Origin: an uncultured Fusicatenibacter sp.
GTDB lineage: Bacteria > Bacillota > Clostridia > Lachnospirales > Lachnospiraceae
Assembly (NCBI GenBank): GCA_902493585.1
Contig: CABUPZ010000019.1
Span: 1-41,707 of the forward strand
DNA: 41,707 nt
Direction of reading: 5' to 3'
Every line of letters starts with the position of its first letter. The first letter of the stretch is position 1. The position numbers were made by a program, and so were the translations under genes. This document shows positions 6,997 through 15,735 of the stretch, piece by piece. The notes beneath the pieces are model-generated. The model did not search any database and was not told where the DNA came from. It saw only the letters and a list, made by a program, of their open reading frames with translations.

Positions 6997-8412
6997 CTAC
7001 ATTCGGGAATTGCCTTCACTGCTCTGCCGTTTTTCGCCGCCGTTCTGTTCCAGCCATTCCACGATTTTTCCGAATTCCATAAAGTGGGATGCTTTCACCA
7101 GCACGGTGTCTCCGTTCTGCAGAAGTTCCGGGAGTTTTTCCATGAGAGTATTTCTGTCTGCGAAATGGTAGATTTCCATTTCCGTGTTTGTCTCTCTCGC
7201 TGCATCGGCCATTGCCTGGCTGAGCGGTCCCGCGCAGTAAAGGGCATCGATTCCGCTCTCTCCGGCACAGACGCCGACCTGGGCATGAAGTTCTTTTTCT
7301 TCCGCTCCCAGTTCTCCCATATCACCGAGTACCGCTACCCGTCTGCCCGGACCGTCCTTCAGCACATTGAGGGATGCTTTCATGGAAACCGGATTGGCAT
7401 TGTAGCAGTCGTCGATCACTGTATAGTTCTCTGTCTCAATGATATGAAATCTTCCTGCCACCGGCTGCAGGCTCTCGATTCCGGCGCGGATTTCTTCCAG
7501 GGTCAGACCGTATATCTGTCCTACTGCCGCGCCTGCCAGCGCATTGTAGACCATATGGCTGCCCGGCATGGGAATCTGCACCTGCACTGTTCCTTCTGGT
7601 GTATGCAGCATACAGCGGATTCCGCGGAATCCAAGGGGTTCAATCTGATCTGCATAATAATCATTGTTCTCATCCAGTCCAAACCGGATCGGACATACCC
7701 CGCGAACCTCGCCGACAGTAGCCAGTTTGTCATCGTCTCCGTTGAGAACGATATGCCCGTCTTCCTTCAGAAAATCGAAAATCTCTGTCTTCGCTTTCAG
7801 GATTCCGTCTCTGTCTTTCAGATTTTCCAGATGACACCAGCCGATATTGGTAAGCACCGCCGTGTCCGGCCGGGCAATTTTTGCCAGCCGGTGCATTTCT
7901 CCAAAGTCGCTGATTCCCATCTCCAGAACAACAATCTCATCCTCGTCTCTCAGACGGAAAACAGTCAGTGGAAGCCCCAGCTCGTTGTTGAAGTTTCCCT
8001 CTGTCTTCAAAGTACGGTATCTCTGAGACAGGATTGCTGCGATCATCTCTTTGGTGCTGGTCTTTCCTACGCTTCCTGTGATCCCAACCACCGGGATCTG
8101 AAGCTGCTGCAGATAAAATTCCGCAATTTCCTTCACCGCCTGCAGGGAGGACCGGATCTGGATATACGGATACTCTGCCTCCGGCAGTTCCCGCTCGGTC
8201 AGCGCTGCCAACGCCCCCTGTTCCATTACCTGAGGAATAAAGCTGTGTCCGTCTACCCGTGCACCGGGGATCGCCACAAACAGCGCTCCCTGCTCTACCT
8301 TTCTGCTGTCTGTCGTAATGGCAGACACTTCCTGCTCTCCCAGATCTGTCCCGCAGTTATGCAGGGTACCGCCGCATATCCGGGCAATTTCCTTTAATGT
8401 CAAACCTTTCAT
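6997..8412 (-). CDS. murF: UDP-N-acetylmuramoyl-tripeptide--D-alanyl-D-alanine ligase
   Basis: Adds D-Ala-D-Ala to UDP-MurNAc-tripeptide with ATP, the last cytoplasmic step of peptidoglycan precursor synthesis. The 471-aa protein has the substrate-binding domain first (TTDSRKVEQGALFVAIPG, about 33-50). The Mur ligase central domain carries the P-loop GSVGKT at 113-118. The C-terminal ligase domain follows with VIDDCYNANPVSMKASL and VAVLGDMGELG. I place the start at ATG 8412, which has GGAGG seven bases upstream; a frame extends to 8439 but lacks such a site. It follows ddl, whose product makes its D-Ala-D-Ala substrate, so the pair is probably co-transcribed. Confidence 0.96.
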   Translation of the reverse strand: MKGLTLKEIARICGGTLHNCGTDLGEQEVSAITTDSRKVEQGALFVAIPGARVDGHSFIPQVMEQGALAALTERELPEAEYPYIQIRSSLQAVKEIAEFYLQQLQIPVVGITGSVGKTSTKEMIAAILSQRYRTLKTEGNFNNELGLPLTVFRLRDEDEIVVLEMGISDFGEMHRLAKIARPDTAVLTNIGWCHLENLKDRDGILKAKTEIFDFLKEDGHIVLNGDDDKLATVGEVRGVCPIRFGLDENNDYYADQIEPLGFRGIRCMLHTPEGTVQVQIPMPGSHMVYNALAGAAVGQIYGLTLEEIRAGIESLQPVAGRFHIIETENYTVIDDCYNANPVSMKASLNVLKDGPGRRVAVLGDMGELGAEEKELHAQVGVCAGESGIDALYCAGPLSQAMADAARETNTEMEIYHFADRNTLMEKLPELLQNGDTVLVKASHFMEFGKIVEWLEQNGGEKRQSSEGNSRM

Positions 8413-8464
8413 CTCTTTGCCTCCGCATTGTCTTTCCATCTTTTTTGCCGCTCCTCTTAAATGG

Positions 8465-8490
8465 TATTTGAAAATTTATTCCTGCAATCT
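8465..8490. repeat. Partial copy of the 6880-6951 element
   Basis: 26-nt stretch between ddl and murF with 22 identities to 6886-6911 (shared core ATTCCTGCAA after TTTGAAA). Only one half remains and no inverted partner is visible. Confidence 0.5.
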
Positions 8491-8538
8491 GCATGCTCCA
8501 ATCTGCGCACAGATCCGCAGAGCGGCCGAAATGGTTTC

Positions 8539-9579
8539 TTATGCTTCATATTTTTTCAGAGAAAGCTGTACCAGATGGTCGCACAGATCCGCAAAATTCA
8601 TTCCAAGCACCTGTGCTTCCTGTGGCAGAAGGCTGGTCGGCGTCATGCCCGGCAGGGTGTTTGCCTCCAGACAGTACATCGTTCCATTTTCCGCCATCAT
8701 AAAGTCCAGACGGCAGTAGCTTTCAATTCCAAGCGCTGCCGCTCCCTGCTCCGCATATTTCTGCATTTCCCGTGTCTGTTCCTCGGAAAGTTCTGCAGGA
8801 CAGGTCTCGATCGTGGAACCTGCCTTGTATTTATTGGTATAATCGTAGAAGCCTTCAATCGGGGCAATCTCAATGACCGGATAAGCTTTTCCGTCCACAA
8901 CGCCGACAGAAAACTCCCGTCCTTCGATATAAGACTCCACGATCAGTTCGTTTTCATAGGCAAAAGCCTGATCCAGTGCCTCTTTATATTCCTGCTCCGT
9001 GCGGGCAATATACACGCCCACGCTGGAACCTCCGCAGCACGGCTTCACCACAACCGGAAGGCTCATGCCGTAATCCTCCAGCTTTGTACTTCCCTCACCT
9101 TTTACCAGAGAGATACCCTCCGGCGTCGGCACCTGATGGGCACGGAAGAACTGCTTGGTCAGCGTCTTGTCCATGGCGATCGCGCTGCTCAGATAACCGG
9201 TTCCCGTATAGCGGATCCCGAAGAGATCAAAGGTCGCCTGAACCTTTCCGTCTTCTCCGTTTGCGCCGTGAAGCGCCAGGAATACCACATCCGCATACCG
9301 GCACAATTCCAGTACATTGGGACCGAAAAACTCCCGGCGTCCCGCCTGGATCTCCGCCAGGCGTCCGTCAAAACTTCTCATATGAGCCGCCGCCTGATCG
9401 ACATCATAGTCCTCCATAAAAAGCTCGTCATCGACCTGTGGAACCTCCACACCACAGAAAACATCCACCAAAATCGCCTGATGTCCTTTTTCCCGCAGCG
9501 CTTTGCAGACCATCGTACCGGATACGATGGAAACCTCACGCTCTGTGCTTGTTCCTCCCGCTAATACTACTATCTTCAT
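8539..9579 (-). CDS. ddl: D-alanine--D-alanine ligase
   Basis: Joins two D-alanines with ATP to supply the dipeptide used by MurF. The 346-aa protein has the ATP-grasp layout: N-terminal GGTSTEREVSIVSG, the glycine-rich ATP loop in KPCCGGSSVGVY, the REFSVGVV strand, and the C-terminal metal-binding EANTLPGMTPTS. All are typical of Ddl. The start ATG at 9579 follows a GGAGG ribosome-binding site; the open frame runs further upstream to 9693 but that extension is not Ddl-like. It lies 126 bp upstream of murF on the same strand. I found no convincing promoter in the 206-bp gap behind it, so it may be read through from the L,D-transpeptidase gene. Confidence 0.96.
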   Translation of the reverse strand: MKIVVLAGGTSTEREVSIVSGTMVCKALREKGHQAILVDVFCGVEVPQVDDELFMEDYDVDQAAAHMRSFDGRLAEIQAGRREFFGPNVLELCRYADVVFLALHGANGEDGKVQATFDLFGIRYTGTGYLSSAIAMDKTLTKQFFRAHQVPTPEGISLVKGEGSTKLEDYGMSLPVVVKPCCGGSSVGVYIARTEQEYKEALDQAFAYENELIVESYIEGREFSVGVVDGKAYPVIEIAPIEGFYDYTNKYKAGSTIETCPAELSEEQTREMQKYAEQGAAALGIESYCRLDFMMAENGTMYCLEANTLPGMTPTSLLPQEAQVLGMNFADLCDHLVQLSLKKYEA

Positions 9580-9785
9580 CCTATTTCCTCCAAAAACACA
9601 GAAGGCATTCCAAAACCGCTCCTGCTTCCGCTTCACGGTAGAACACGCGCTGTTACGCCGTCTGTCCTTCCGCAGCTGCCTGAAGCAAGACATTTGAACG
9701 ATTTCTGGAACACCTTCTTTTTTCTTTCAAGTGAATACCCAGTACAGCGTTCGCTAAATAACTGCACCGGAATGGCTGTGCCCGG

Positions 9786-11237
9786 TCAGCTCGCAGCAGA
9801 AGTATCCGTTGTATTCTTCTGTGTCGGCTGCGGACCCACGACATCGTCCAGACTATAGTATACTATAACCGGGTCTCCAATTCCAACAGAATTATAAATT
9901 TTTTCCGCCGCGTCATAAGGCGTATTGACACATCCATGGGAACCGCTGGTCAGATAAATGTCTCCGCCATAATCGGTCCGCCAGCTGGAGTCATGAATAC
10001 CTACCTGGTCGTTGAACGGAAGCCAGAACATGACATGTGCGGTATAGAGTGTAAAATCATAATCGGTCTTTTTCGCGTCGATCGCCCAGACACTTCCCGC
10101 CGGCGTATCGTAACCGGTCGCATGGCTTCCCGTTACAACCGGAGTTTCCACCACAAGCTGTCCGTCTTTATAGCACCACATCTTCTGCTGGGAAATACAA
10201 ATCTCTACATAAGTATCGCCGATATCGTTGCTGGAGCGGTCATTGGCGCTGTACAGATACACCGGCTCCATAGTTCCCTGGGTTCCTGCCTTCACCGCTT
10301 CCACCAGCGCTGCCGTCGTTTTGTCTTTGTTAATGACCCATCCGTAATCTCCGCCGCCTTTCAGCTCAATGGTCGGGCCGAGGCTGGTCTTGAACGTATG
10401 CGCCAGTCCGAAGGTATCTGTCTCGTATGCCATCTGTCTCACCCAGGAAGCAGCCTTGGTCTCATCGATGGTATAATTTCCCTCGGAATCCTGAACCAGC
10501 CACTCCTTGATCACGTCCCGGTTGACCACAAACTGGCTGTCCACAAAATCATATGTAATATTGGCGGAAGTCAGGGAATTCATCTGATTCATCTGGTTGT
10601 TCAGCGTCTCATCCGTGGAAAGCACGGCAGGCTCCACATACAGCCCCTCTTCTTCCAGATTCAGATCTGTCTTTCCGGTATCGATCGCTTCCTTGATCGC
10701 CTGCTCGGTTTCTTCCCGTTTCAGCGTATTTCCCGCCACTTCCGGGGTAATCTCAAACGTCGTTCCATTGTCGGTGATCTTCGCATCCTCCGGCGCCGTC
10801 ACATTTTCCTCCTGGAAACATGCCAGCGCATCCACAAGCTGCGTCAGCGTTTCCGCCGAATAGGAAATATTTGCCGCCATTTCATGCTCATTCTGATGAA
10901 CCACATAAATCGGCCATGCAAACGGGTTCTGCTCTTCCATCAGAGCCTCCACCTTTTTGTCGTCCACATATTTCAGTTCCAGCTGATCTCCGGTCAGCTG
11001 CTCCGTCTGTCCTCCGCGCTCCGTGAGCGTCAGCGTATAGCTCAGGATCTGGCTCTGAATCTTCTCCTTCACCTGATCCACTGACAGCCCCGCGCAGTTC
11101 AGTCCATTGATCACAGTCCTTGGAAAAAAATGAGAACTGTAATAATAGCTGACTCCAAAATAGACGCCCACTGCCGCCAGAACCAGCGCTCCGGCAACGC
11201 TCACAGCAATTTTCTTTCCCTTGCTCATTTTCTTCAT
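9786..11237 (-). CDS. L,D-transpeptidase with peptidoglycan-binding-like repeats
   Basis: A membrane-anchored YkuD-family enzyme that makes 3-3 peptide cross-links or attaches proteins to peptidoglycan. The 483-aa protein has a basic N-terminus and one transmembrane segment (about residues 8-30). Next come two alpha/beta regions resembling PG_binding_4 domains (about 35-330). The C-terminal YkuD domain (about 350-465) contains the catalytic SHGCVN motif. The tail is Thr/Ser-rich. The start ATG at 11237 follows GGGAG. Its position before ddl and murF suggests a cell-wall gene group. L,D-transpeptidases can bypass beta-lactam-sensitive D,D-transpeptidases; whether this one does is not shown. 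Confidence 0.9.
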   Translation of the reverse strand: MKKMSKGKKIAVSVAGALVLAAVGVYFGVSYYYSSHFFPRTVINGLNCAGLSVDQVKEKIQSQILSYTLTLTERGGQTEQLTGDQLELKYVDDKKVEALMEEQNPFAWPIYVVHQNEHEMAANISYSAETLTQLVDALACFQEENVTAPEDAKITDNGTTFEITPEVAGNTLKREETEQAIKEAIDTGKTDLNLEEEGLYVEPAVLSTDETLNNQMNQMNSLTSANITYDFVDSQFVVNRDVIKEWLVQDSEGNYTIDETKAASWVRQMAYETDTFGLAHTFKTSLGPTIELKGGGDYGWVINKDKTTAALVEAVKAGTQGTMEPVYLYSANDRSSNDIGDTYVEICISQQKMWCYKDGQLVVETPVVTGSHATGYDTPAGSVWAIDAKKTDYDFTLYTAHVMFWLPFNDQVGIHDSSWRTDYGGDIYLTSGSHGCVNTPYDAAEKIYNSVGIGDPVIVYYSLDDVVGPQPTQKNTTDTSAAS

Positions 11238-11335
11238 CGATACACTCCCTTTCTTATCAGAAACCGCTGCCTGTCTCTTGCTGTAAGTTCCGCAGCATCC
11301 CCCTGCACACTCCGGTAAACATTCAGCGGCCAAAC

Positions 11336-11365
11336 CGTAACAGTCCAGCTTCCTGAGCTGTTACG
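11336..11365. repeat. Palindrome related to the 28-nt repeat
   Basis: CGTAACAG at 11336-11343 and CTGTTACG at 11358-11365 form perfect 8-bp outer arms. The outer arm matches the GTAACAG start of the 28-nt repeats but the centre differs. It lies in the L,D-transpeptidase leader, about 25 nt downstream of the -10 box. Confidence 0.45.
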
Positions 11366-11388
11366 CCGAATCGTTTTTTTCTTTGCTT

Positions 11389-11417
11389 ATCATAACATCA
11401 TGAGACATTTCCGTAAA
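11389..11417 (-). promoter_or_regulatory. Promoter of the L,D-transpeptidase gene
   Basis: Minus strand TTTACG (11417-11412), 17-nt spacer, TATGAT (11394-11389), giving a leader of about 145 nt that carries the palindrome at 11336-11365. Confidence 0.55.
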
Positions 11418-11456
11418 GCGATTTTCAAAACAGTAAGAAATATTTAAGCAACTATT

Positions 11457-11493
11457 CCATCAGGTCTGCGCATTTACTGCGCAGACCTGATGG
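11457..11493. other. Perfect 15-bp hairpin
   Basis: CCATCAGGTCTGCGC (11457-11471) and its exact complement (11479-11493) around a 7-nt loop, between the aminotransferase terminator and the L,D-transpeptidase promoter. It lacks a U-tract on either strand. It could be a back-up terminator for the aminotransferase gene or a degenerate small repeat. Confidence 0.5.
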
Positions 11494-11523
11494 AAACGTA
11501 GTATCTTCGGGCATCCGCTCCAA

Positions 11524-11576
11524 TAAAAAAGGAAACGGCCATACCGGAAGAACACTCTGTGCGCTTCCAGTCTGGC
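11524..11576 (-). terminator. Rho-independent terminator of the aminotransferase gene
   Basis: On the minus strand, 13-nt arms (GCCAGACTGGAAG and CTTCCGGTATGGC) form a stem with G-T pairs, followed by CGTTTCCTTTTTTATT. It begins about 30 nt past the aminotransferase stop. Confidence 0.75.
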
Positions 11577-11604
11577 AGTCCCCTCATTTGTATCTTTCTT
11601 ATTT

Positions 11605-12897
11605 TTATTTATTTTCCAGCAGTTTCTCAATGCTTACCAGCTTTACGCTGAGAACGAAGATATTTCCGGCTACCGCCAGTTCTTCCGGCGTCGGATAAGT
11701 CGGAGCGATACGGACATTGGAATCTTTCGGATCTTTTCCGTATGGATAGGTCGCTCCCGCTCCTGTCATTACCAGACCGGCTTCCTTTGCCTTTGCGACA
11801 ATTTTCTTCGCACATCCTTCCATCGCGTCAAAGGAAATGAAATATCCTCCGTTCGGCTTCGTCCATTCGCCGATTCCCAGACCGCCCAGTTCTTTCTCCA
11901 TCACCTGAAGAACGGTCTCAAATTTCGGACGCATGATCGCCGCATGCTTCATCATATGTGCCTTTACGCCGTCCAGATTCTTGAAATATCTGACATGACG
12001 AAGCTGATTCAGCTTATCATGGCTGATGATCTGGAAATTCATATGGCGTTCTGCTTCTTTCAGGTTTGCTTCCGAGGAAATCATCGCAGCCACTCCGGCG
12101 CCCGGATAGCTCACTTTCGAAGTGGAAACAAATTCATAAACCAGATCCGGATTTCCGGCCTTCTCACATTCTGTGATAATGTTCAGAAGCTGATCCTGTC
12201 TGTCCGCTTCTTCATACAGATGATGGATGCAGTACGCATTGTCCCAGAAGATACGGAAATCTCTGGCTGCTGGCTTCAGCGCCGCAAAACGGCGGACGGT
12301 TTCGTCCGAATACGTATAGCCCTGCGGGTTGGAATATTTCGGCACACACCAGATACCTTTAATGGAATCATCCTCTGCCACCAGTTTTTCTACCAGATCC
12401 ATATCCGGTCCTTCCGAAGTCATCGGAACGTTGATCATCTCGATTCCAAAATACTCGGTGATCGAGAAATGGCGGTCATATCCCGGTACCGGACACAGGA
12501 ATTTCACTTTGTCCAGTTTGGACCATGGTGTACATCCTGCGATACCGTGTGTATAAGAACGTGCAACCGCATCGAACATTACCGTCAGGCTGGCATTTCC
12601 GTATACAATTACCTGGCTTGGCTCGACCTCACAGATATCGGCAAACAGTTTTTTTGCCTCCGGAATACCTGTCAGAAGACCATAATTGCGGCAGTCGGTG
12701 CCGTTCTCCGTATATACATCTTCATTGGATGATACGGCGCTGAGCAGGCCTTCCGCCATATCCAGCTGTACAGTGGCAGGTTTGCCTCTTGACATATCCA
12801 GCTTCATGCCCTTGCCTTTTACATCCTCAAAAGCAGCATCCAACTCTGCCTTCAATGCCAACAGTTCTTCCTTTGTCAACTCGCTATACGGTTTCAT
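11605..12897 (-). CDS. Class I/II PLP-dependent aminotransferase (PF12897 type)
   Basis: A 430-aa PLP-dependent enzyme of the family called Aminotran_MocR/alanine-glyoxylate-type aspartate aminotransferase; it has no DNA-binding domain. Cofactor residues are readable: SRGKP near residue 37-41, NPQGYTYS at 190-197, the DNAY motif at 219-222, and the Schiff-base lysine Lys261 in STSKVSYPG. Members are thought to move amino groups between aspartate or similar amino acids and 2-oxo acids; the substrate cannot be read from sequence. The start ATG lies behind GGAGGG. It is monocistronic, with a promoter at 12974-13003 and a terminator downstream. Confidence 0.9.
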   Translation of the reverse strand: MKPYSELTKEELLALKAELDAAFEDVKGKGMKLDMSRGKPATVQLDMAEGLLSAVSSNEDVYTENGTDCRNYGLLTGIPEAKKLFADICEVEPSQVIVYGNASLTVMFDAVARSYTHGIAGCTPWSKLDKVKFLCPVPGYDRHFSITEYFGIEMINVPMTSEGPDMDLVEKLVAEDDSIKGIWCVPKYSNPQGYTYSDETVRRFAALKPAARDFRIFWDNAYCIHHLYEEADRQDQLLNIITECEKAGNPDLVYEFVSTSKVSYPGAGVAAMISSEANLKEAERHMNFQIISHDKLNQLRHVRYFKNLDGVKAHMMKHAAIMRPKFETVLQVMEKELGGLGIGEWTKPNGGYFISFDAMEGCAKKIVAKAKEAGLVMTGAGATYPYGKDPKDSNVRIAPTYPTPEELAVAGNIFVLSVKLVSIEKLLENK

Positions 12898-12973
12898 GGT
12901 TACCCTCCTGATTTTTCATATTCGTTGCGGATTTCTCCGTCTGCTTTCTATCATTGCATCACAACTAATGGAT

Positions 12974-13003
12974 ATTTTATGCCATAGAATGATATGATGT
13001 CAA
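12974..13003 (-). promoter_or_regulatory. Promoter of the aminotransferase gene
   Basis: Minus strand TTGACA (13003-12998), 18-nt spacer, TAAAAT (12979-12974). The leader is about 70 nt. Confidence 0.7.
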
Positions 13004-13110
13004 GATAAACTTTCAATTTGGAGGGATTTTTGTCATAAAATACAAGTTTTTATGCAGTTTTTATCGGTTCTTCCTGCATTTTTCTTTTTTTCCCGTGCCA
13101 TTTGGCACCG

Positions 13111-13974
13111 TCACCTGCCGGCGCTCCACCTTCCGGACGCCCCGCACGGAAGGATCAGTCCCGTTTCCTTCACCGGAAGCCCGATCTCCTGCGATTCCAC
13201 GGTTCCATGAAAACGTTTCAGTTCCAGCGAGATCATATAGGTAAGAACCGCCGGCGCCAGACCTGTCGTATAGGAATTGACCAGGAAAAACAGTGGGTCG
13301 TCGCTGAGGATCTGGGTACACAGCCGGATAAACGGATGGATCGACTCCTCAATCTTCCAGATTTCCCCCTTTGGTCCCCTTCCATAAGACGGAGGATCCA
13401 TAATGATCGCGTCATAATGATTCCCTCTGCGAATCTCCCGCTCCACAAATTTCACACAGTCATCCACCAGCCACCGGATCGGCGCGTCCTTCAATCCGGA
13501 AGATACAGCATTTTCTTTCGCCCAGGTGACCATCCCTTTGGATGCGTCCACATGGGTAACCGATGCGCCTGCGGCAGCCGCCGCCAGTGTCGCTCCTCCG
13601 GTGTAAGCAAACAGGTTCAGTACCTTGATCGGCCGTCCTGCTTCACGGATCAGCTTTCCAAACCAGTCCCAGTTGGTTGCCTGCTCCGGAAAGAGACCGG
13701 TATGCTTAAAACTGAACGGCTTCAGATTGAAGGTCAGGTCCTTATATTGAATGCTCCACTGCTGGGGCAGATTGAAAAATTCCCATTCGCCGCCGCCTTT
13801 GCTGCTTCTGTGATAATGACCGTTCTTCTTTCTCCAGCCGGGATTCTCCCTCTTTGTATCCCAGATCACCTGCGGGTCCGGGCGTACCAGAAGATAATCT
13901 CCCCAGCGTTCCAGTTTCTCGCCTTTCGATGTATCCAGTACTTCGTAATCTTTCCATCCATCTGCTATCCACAT
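13111..13974 (-). CDS. Class I SAM-dependent methyltransferase (RlmI-like)
   Basis: A 287-aa methyltransferase of the PF10672 group related to rRNA m5C methyltransferases such as RlmI. The N-terminal part (LERWGDYLLVRPDPQVIWD) is typical of the shorter Firmicute members that lack the PUA domain. The SAM-binding motif I is VLNLFAYTGGATLAAAAAG (about residues 140-158), followed by VTHVDASKGMV. The catalytic region motif is DAIIMDPPSYGRGPKG. The target, probably an rRNA cytosine, is inferred. The start ATG is preceded by AAGAGG and a promoter with an extended -10 box. Upstream lies a decayed transporter locus, so it is transcribed alone. Confidence 0.85.
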   Translation of the reverse strand: MWIADGWKDYEVLDTSKGEKLERWGDYLLVRPDPQVIWDTKRENPGWRKKNGHYHRSSKGGGEWEFFNLPQQWSIQYKDLTFNLKPFSFKHTGLFPEQATNWDWFGKLIREAGRPIKVLNLFAYTGGATLAAAAAGASVTHVDASKGMVTWAKENAVSSGLKDAPIRWLVDDCVKFVEREIRRGNHYDAIIMDPPSYGRGPKGEIWKIEESIHPFIRLCTQILSDDPLFFLVNSYTTGLAPAVLTYMISLELKRFHGTVESQEIGLPVKETGLILPCGASGRWSAGR

Positions 13975-14054
13975 AGTATTTACCTCTTTTCATTCCTCTC
14001 ATAAGCCTCGTGTCATCCGCATCCCTACAGAGGCTGTCTCTTCAAATTCACTCT

Positions 14055-14084
14055 ATTATAACAGACTTTTCCCTCTGACTGCAA
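14055..14084 (-). promoter_or_regulatory. Promoter of the methyltransferase gene
   Basis: Minus strand TTGCAG (14084-14079), 18-nt spacer, TATAAT (14060-14055) preceded by TGT, which makes an extended -10 box. Confidence 0.7.
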
Positions 14085-14131
14085 TTCCTTCGTATGGCAT
14101 TCGTGAAATTACCGGGAATGGTTGTTTCTTC

Positions 14132-14550
14132 TCATATGTACACGTACTTTATTTTTTCCATTATAATGACACCTATCGGCAAAAGAACTGCTGTTAAACT
14201 CTGTATCAGATACCACTCTCTGCCAAAGTTTACCGGCAGGATTCCCTGTATGAGAACGCTGAGCTTCTGCCTGCTACCTTCGTTCTCCCGTCGGTGCAGC
14301 AAAAATATGAAACCTCTTTTAATTCCGGACTCATGAGATAACGAAAGCCAAGATACTGCAGCCAGATTTCTGTCAGAATCAGATACTCCTGCGCAGAATT
14401 AAACACCCGAACGGCTGTAGCTGCATCCATCTCATTCAGCAGCGAATACTGATTGGGAATCAAAATCAAATAAAGCAACGCCATTGGAACGAAATACAGG
14501 ATGCGCTGAGTATGGAAATGCAGTTTTTGTAACTGATAAATATTATTCAC
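14132..14550 (-). pseudogene. Frameshifted remnant of an ABC-2-like permease
   Basis: A GTG at 14550 sits behind AGGAAAGGAACGG and begins VNNIYQLQKLHFHT with one hydrophobic segment (LYFVPMALLYLILI). The first frame runs to a stop at 14230 but turns non-hydrophobic after about 14310. From there another frame continues plausibly (KLSVLIQGILPVNFG and a further membrane segment ending IIMEKIKYVYI) to a stop at 14132. A frameshift near 14280-14320 therefore broke the gene. The remaining length (about 140 codons) is too short for a working permease, so internal sequence is also missing. It lies directly behind the ATPase remnant. Confidence 0.65.
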
Positions 14551-14805
14551 TGTTCCGTTCCTTTCCTTTCCTTTGATGAGAAACAGGTAGCCATCCTCTA
14601 TTTCAGCCTCACATGCATGATATAGCAAGAACTGTGGATTTCCAAGCAGAGCCTGTGCGATGCCAAGTCTCCGAACCATTCCGCCTGACAGCTTTTTACA
14701 CTTGACTCCCTGCTTTTCACTTAGGTGAACAGTCTCCAACGCCTTCATGATGTCATTTTTATACTGTCTTTTAGCAATCCCTTTCAGACATGCAAAATAT
14801 TTCAT
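14551..14805 (-). pseudogene. Remnant of an ABC transporter ATPase
   Basis: The frame contains the ABC signature KLSGGMVRRLGIAQALLGNP and an upstream helical stretch (YFACLKGI), both typical of drug or lantibiotic exporter ATPases. The Walker A region is absent upstream. Directly after NPQFLL the Walker B/DEPT segment is missing and the sequence jumps to EIEDGYLFLIKG, which resembles the end of such a protein. No stop separates it from the permease remnant. Both a 5' truncation and an internal deletion are thus visible and the product cannot hydrolyse ATP. Confidence 0.7.
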
Positions 14806-15088
14806 CTGTTCATAATCAGCTGCATGACAGCAGAGGATTCTCTTCTTTTTTGGTTTTCACAATCCTCCAGCACCATATAATGCAACAGTTGATCGGCAGT
14901 GATGGAATCTGGCACTACTTCTTTCAGCGTGTCTCCGCGGAAGAAAACTTCTGTATGGATCTTCCGCCCGCGCTCCGCACATCCCTCTGCACAGTCGTGA
15001 TAATGCTCCGAATGATCACAATCAACATTGCAGTGATGATAATGCGTGGAATCACACTCTGAACGATTGCTGTCCCTTTCATATCCAT
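14802..15088 (-). pseudogene. Frameshifted small membrane protein remnant, unrecognised
   Basis: An ATG at 15088 behind GAGAAGG opens a frame with one membrane segment (VIPRIIITAMLIVIIRSIITT) that ends at 14924. A second frame continues over the same region with IHTEVFFRGDTLKEVVPDS and runs to 14802, overlapping the ATPase remnant by 4 bp. One indel near 14950 would join them into a protein of about 95 residues. I do not recognise the family. Its place just upstream of ATPase and permease remnants suggests it was part of the same lost operon. Confidence 0.4.
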
Positions 15089-15244
15089 CGAAAACCTTCT
15101 CGCTTTTTCTTCCGCCATATAGTATACTGAAAAAAGGCAATGATGCTGCATGGCTGCTGTTTCAAATATGATATAAATCGATCCTTCCGGCAGTGCTGAT
15201 GCAGTTGTTGCTATCAATATCTTACAGCAGAAAGGAGTTTTCCA

Positions 15245-15622
15245 ATGGAAACTGTATTACTATATAATATCGCTCAAACACCCCTTGCTTCCGGACTGAA
15301 GCCAATCCTTCTTAAAATGAAGGTGCGGATCCGTGTCATTTCTCCGGAACAGTATGCTCAGCCGCTGGGCGTTTTGGCGGGCCTTCCCGGATTTCAGGAG
15401 CTTGATAACGTCTATGAAGGGGACGGATTTCCGGAGCCGATGATCGTCCTGTGCGGTTTTACGGATCAGCGCCTGGATCAGTTTCTCCGGGAACTGCGCA
15501 GAAAAAAACTTCCTCCGATCCCTCTGAAAGCGATTCTCACCCCACACAATCAGAATTGGGATTCCATAACACTCTATCAGGAATTAAAATCGGAGCATGA
15601 AGCTATGCATCAACAGTCCTGA
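15245..15622 (+). CDS. DUF3783 domain protein
   Basis: A 125-aa cytoplasmic protein of the uncharacterised DUF3783 family, common in Clostridia. It opens with a beta-alpha-beta-like stretch (METVLLYNI... then MKVRIRVISPEQYAQPLG). The conserved part (about residues 65-105) includes PMIVLCGFTDQRLDQFL and PPIPLKAILTPHNQNW. No catalytic motif, membrane segment or signal is visible and the function is unknown. The start ATG follows AGAAAGGAG. A possible extended -10 box (TGATATAAA, 15169-15177) lies upstream. It is followed by a 193-bp gap before the ECF gene, which has its own promoter, so they are probably separate units. Confidence 0.8.
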   Translation: METVLLYNIAQTPLASGLKPILLKMKVRIRVISPEQYAQPLGVLAGLPGFQELDNVYEGDGFPEPMIVLCGFTDQRLDQFLRELRRKKLPPIPLKAILTPHNQNWDSITLYQELKSEHEAMHQQS

Positions 15623-15624
15623 AA

Positions 15625-15649
15625 CGTGTATGAAAATTGTTTTCTGCAA
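15625..15649. repeat. Weak partial copy of the 6880-6951 element
   Basis: A 25-nt stretch beginning CGTGTATGAAAATT shares most positions with the left half of the 6880-6951 element. The match is weaker than at 8465-8490 and could be chance. Confidence 0.25.
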
Positions 15650-15726
15650 TATTCGTGATCGGAAAGTGTTCAAAAACTGGACTGGTCAAAAAATATAAAA
15701 TTGGCACTTTTTATTCAAGCCACTCC

Positions 15727-15735
15727 TGCTATAAT
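15727..15735 (+). promoter_or_regulatory. Extended -10 promoter of the ECF S-component gene
   Basis: TGCTATAAT at 15727-15735 fits an extended -10 box, with only a weak -35. The leader of about 75 nt holds a CCGCAG/CTGCGG inverted repeat (about 15757-15785). I could not match it to a known riboswitch class. Confidence 0.6.

Noticed and set aside
9640..9662. Possible extra 28-nt palindrome copy near the ddl leader
   Set aside because: Only CTGTTACG matches and no second arm is present.
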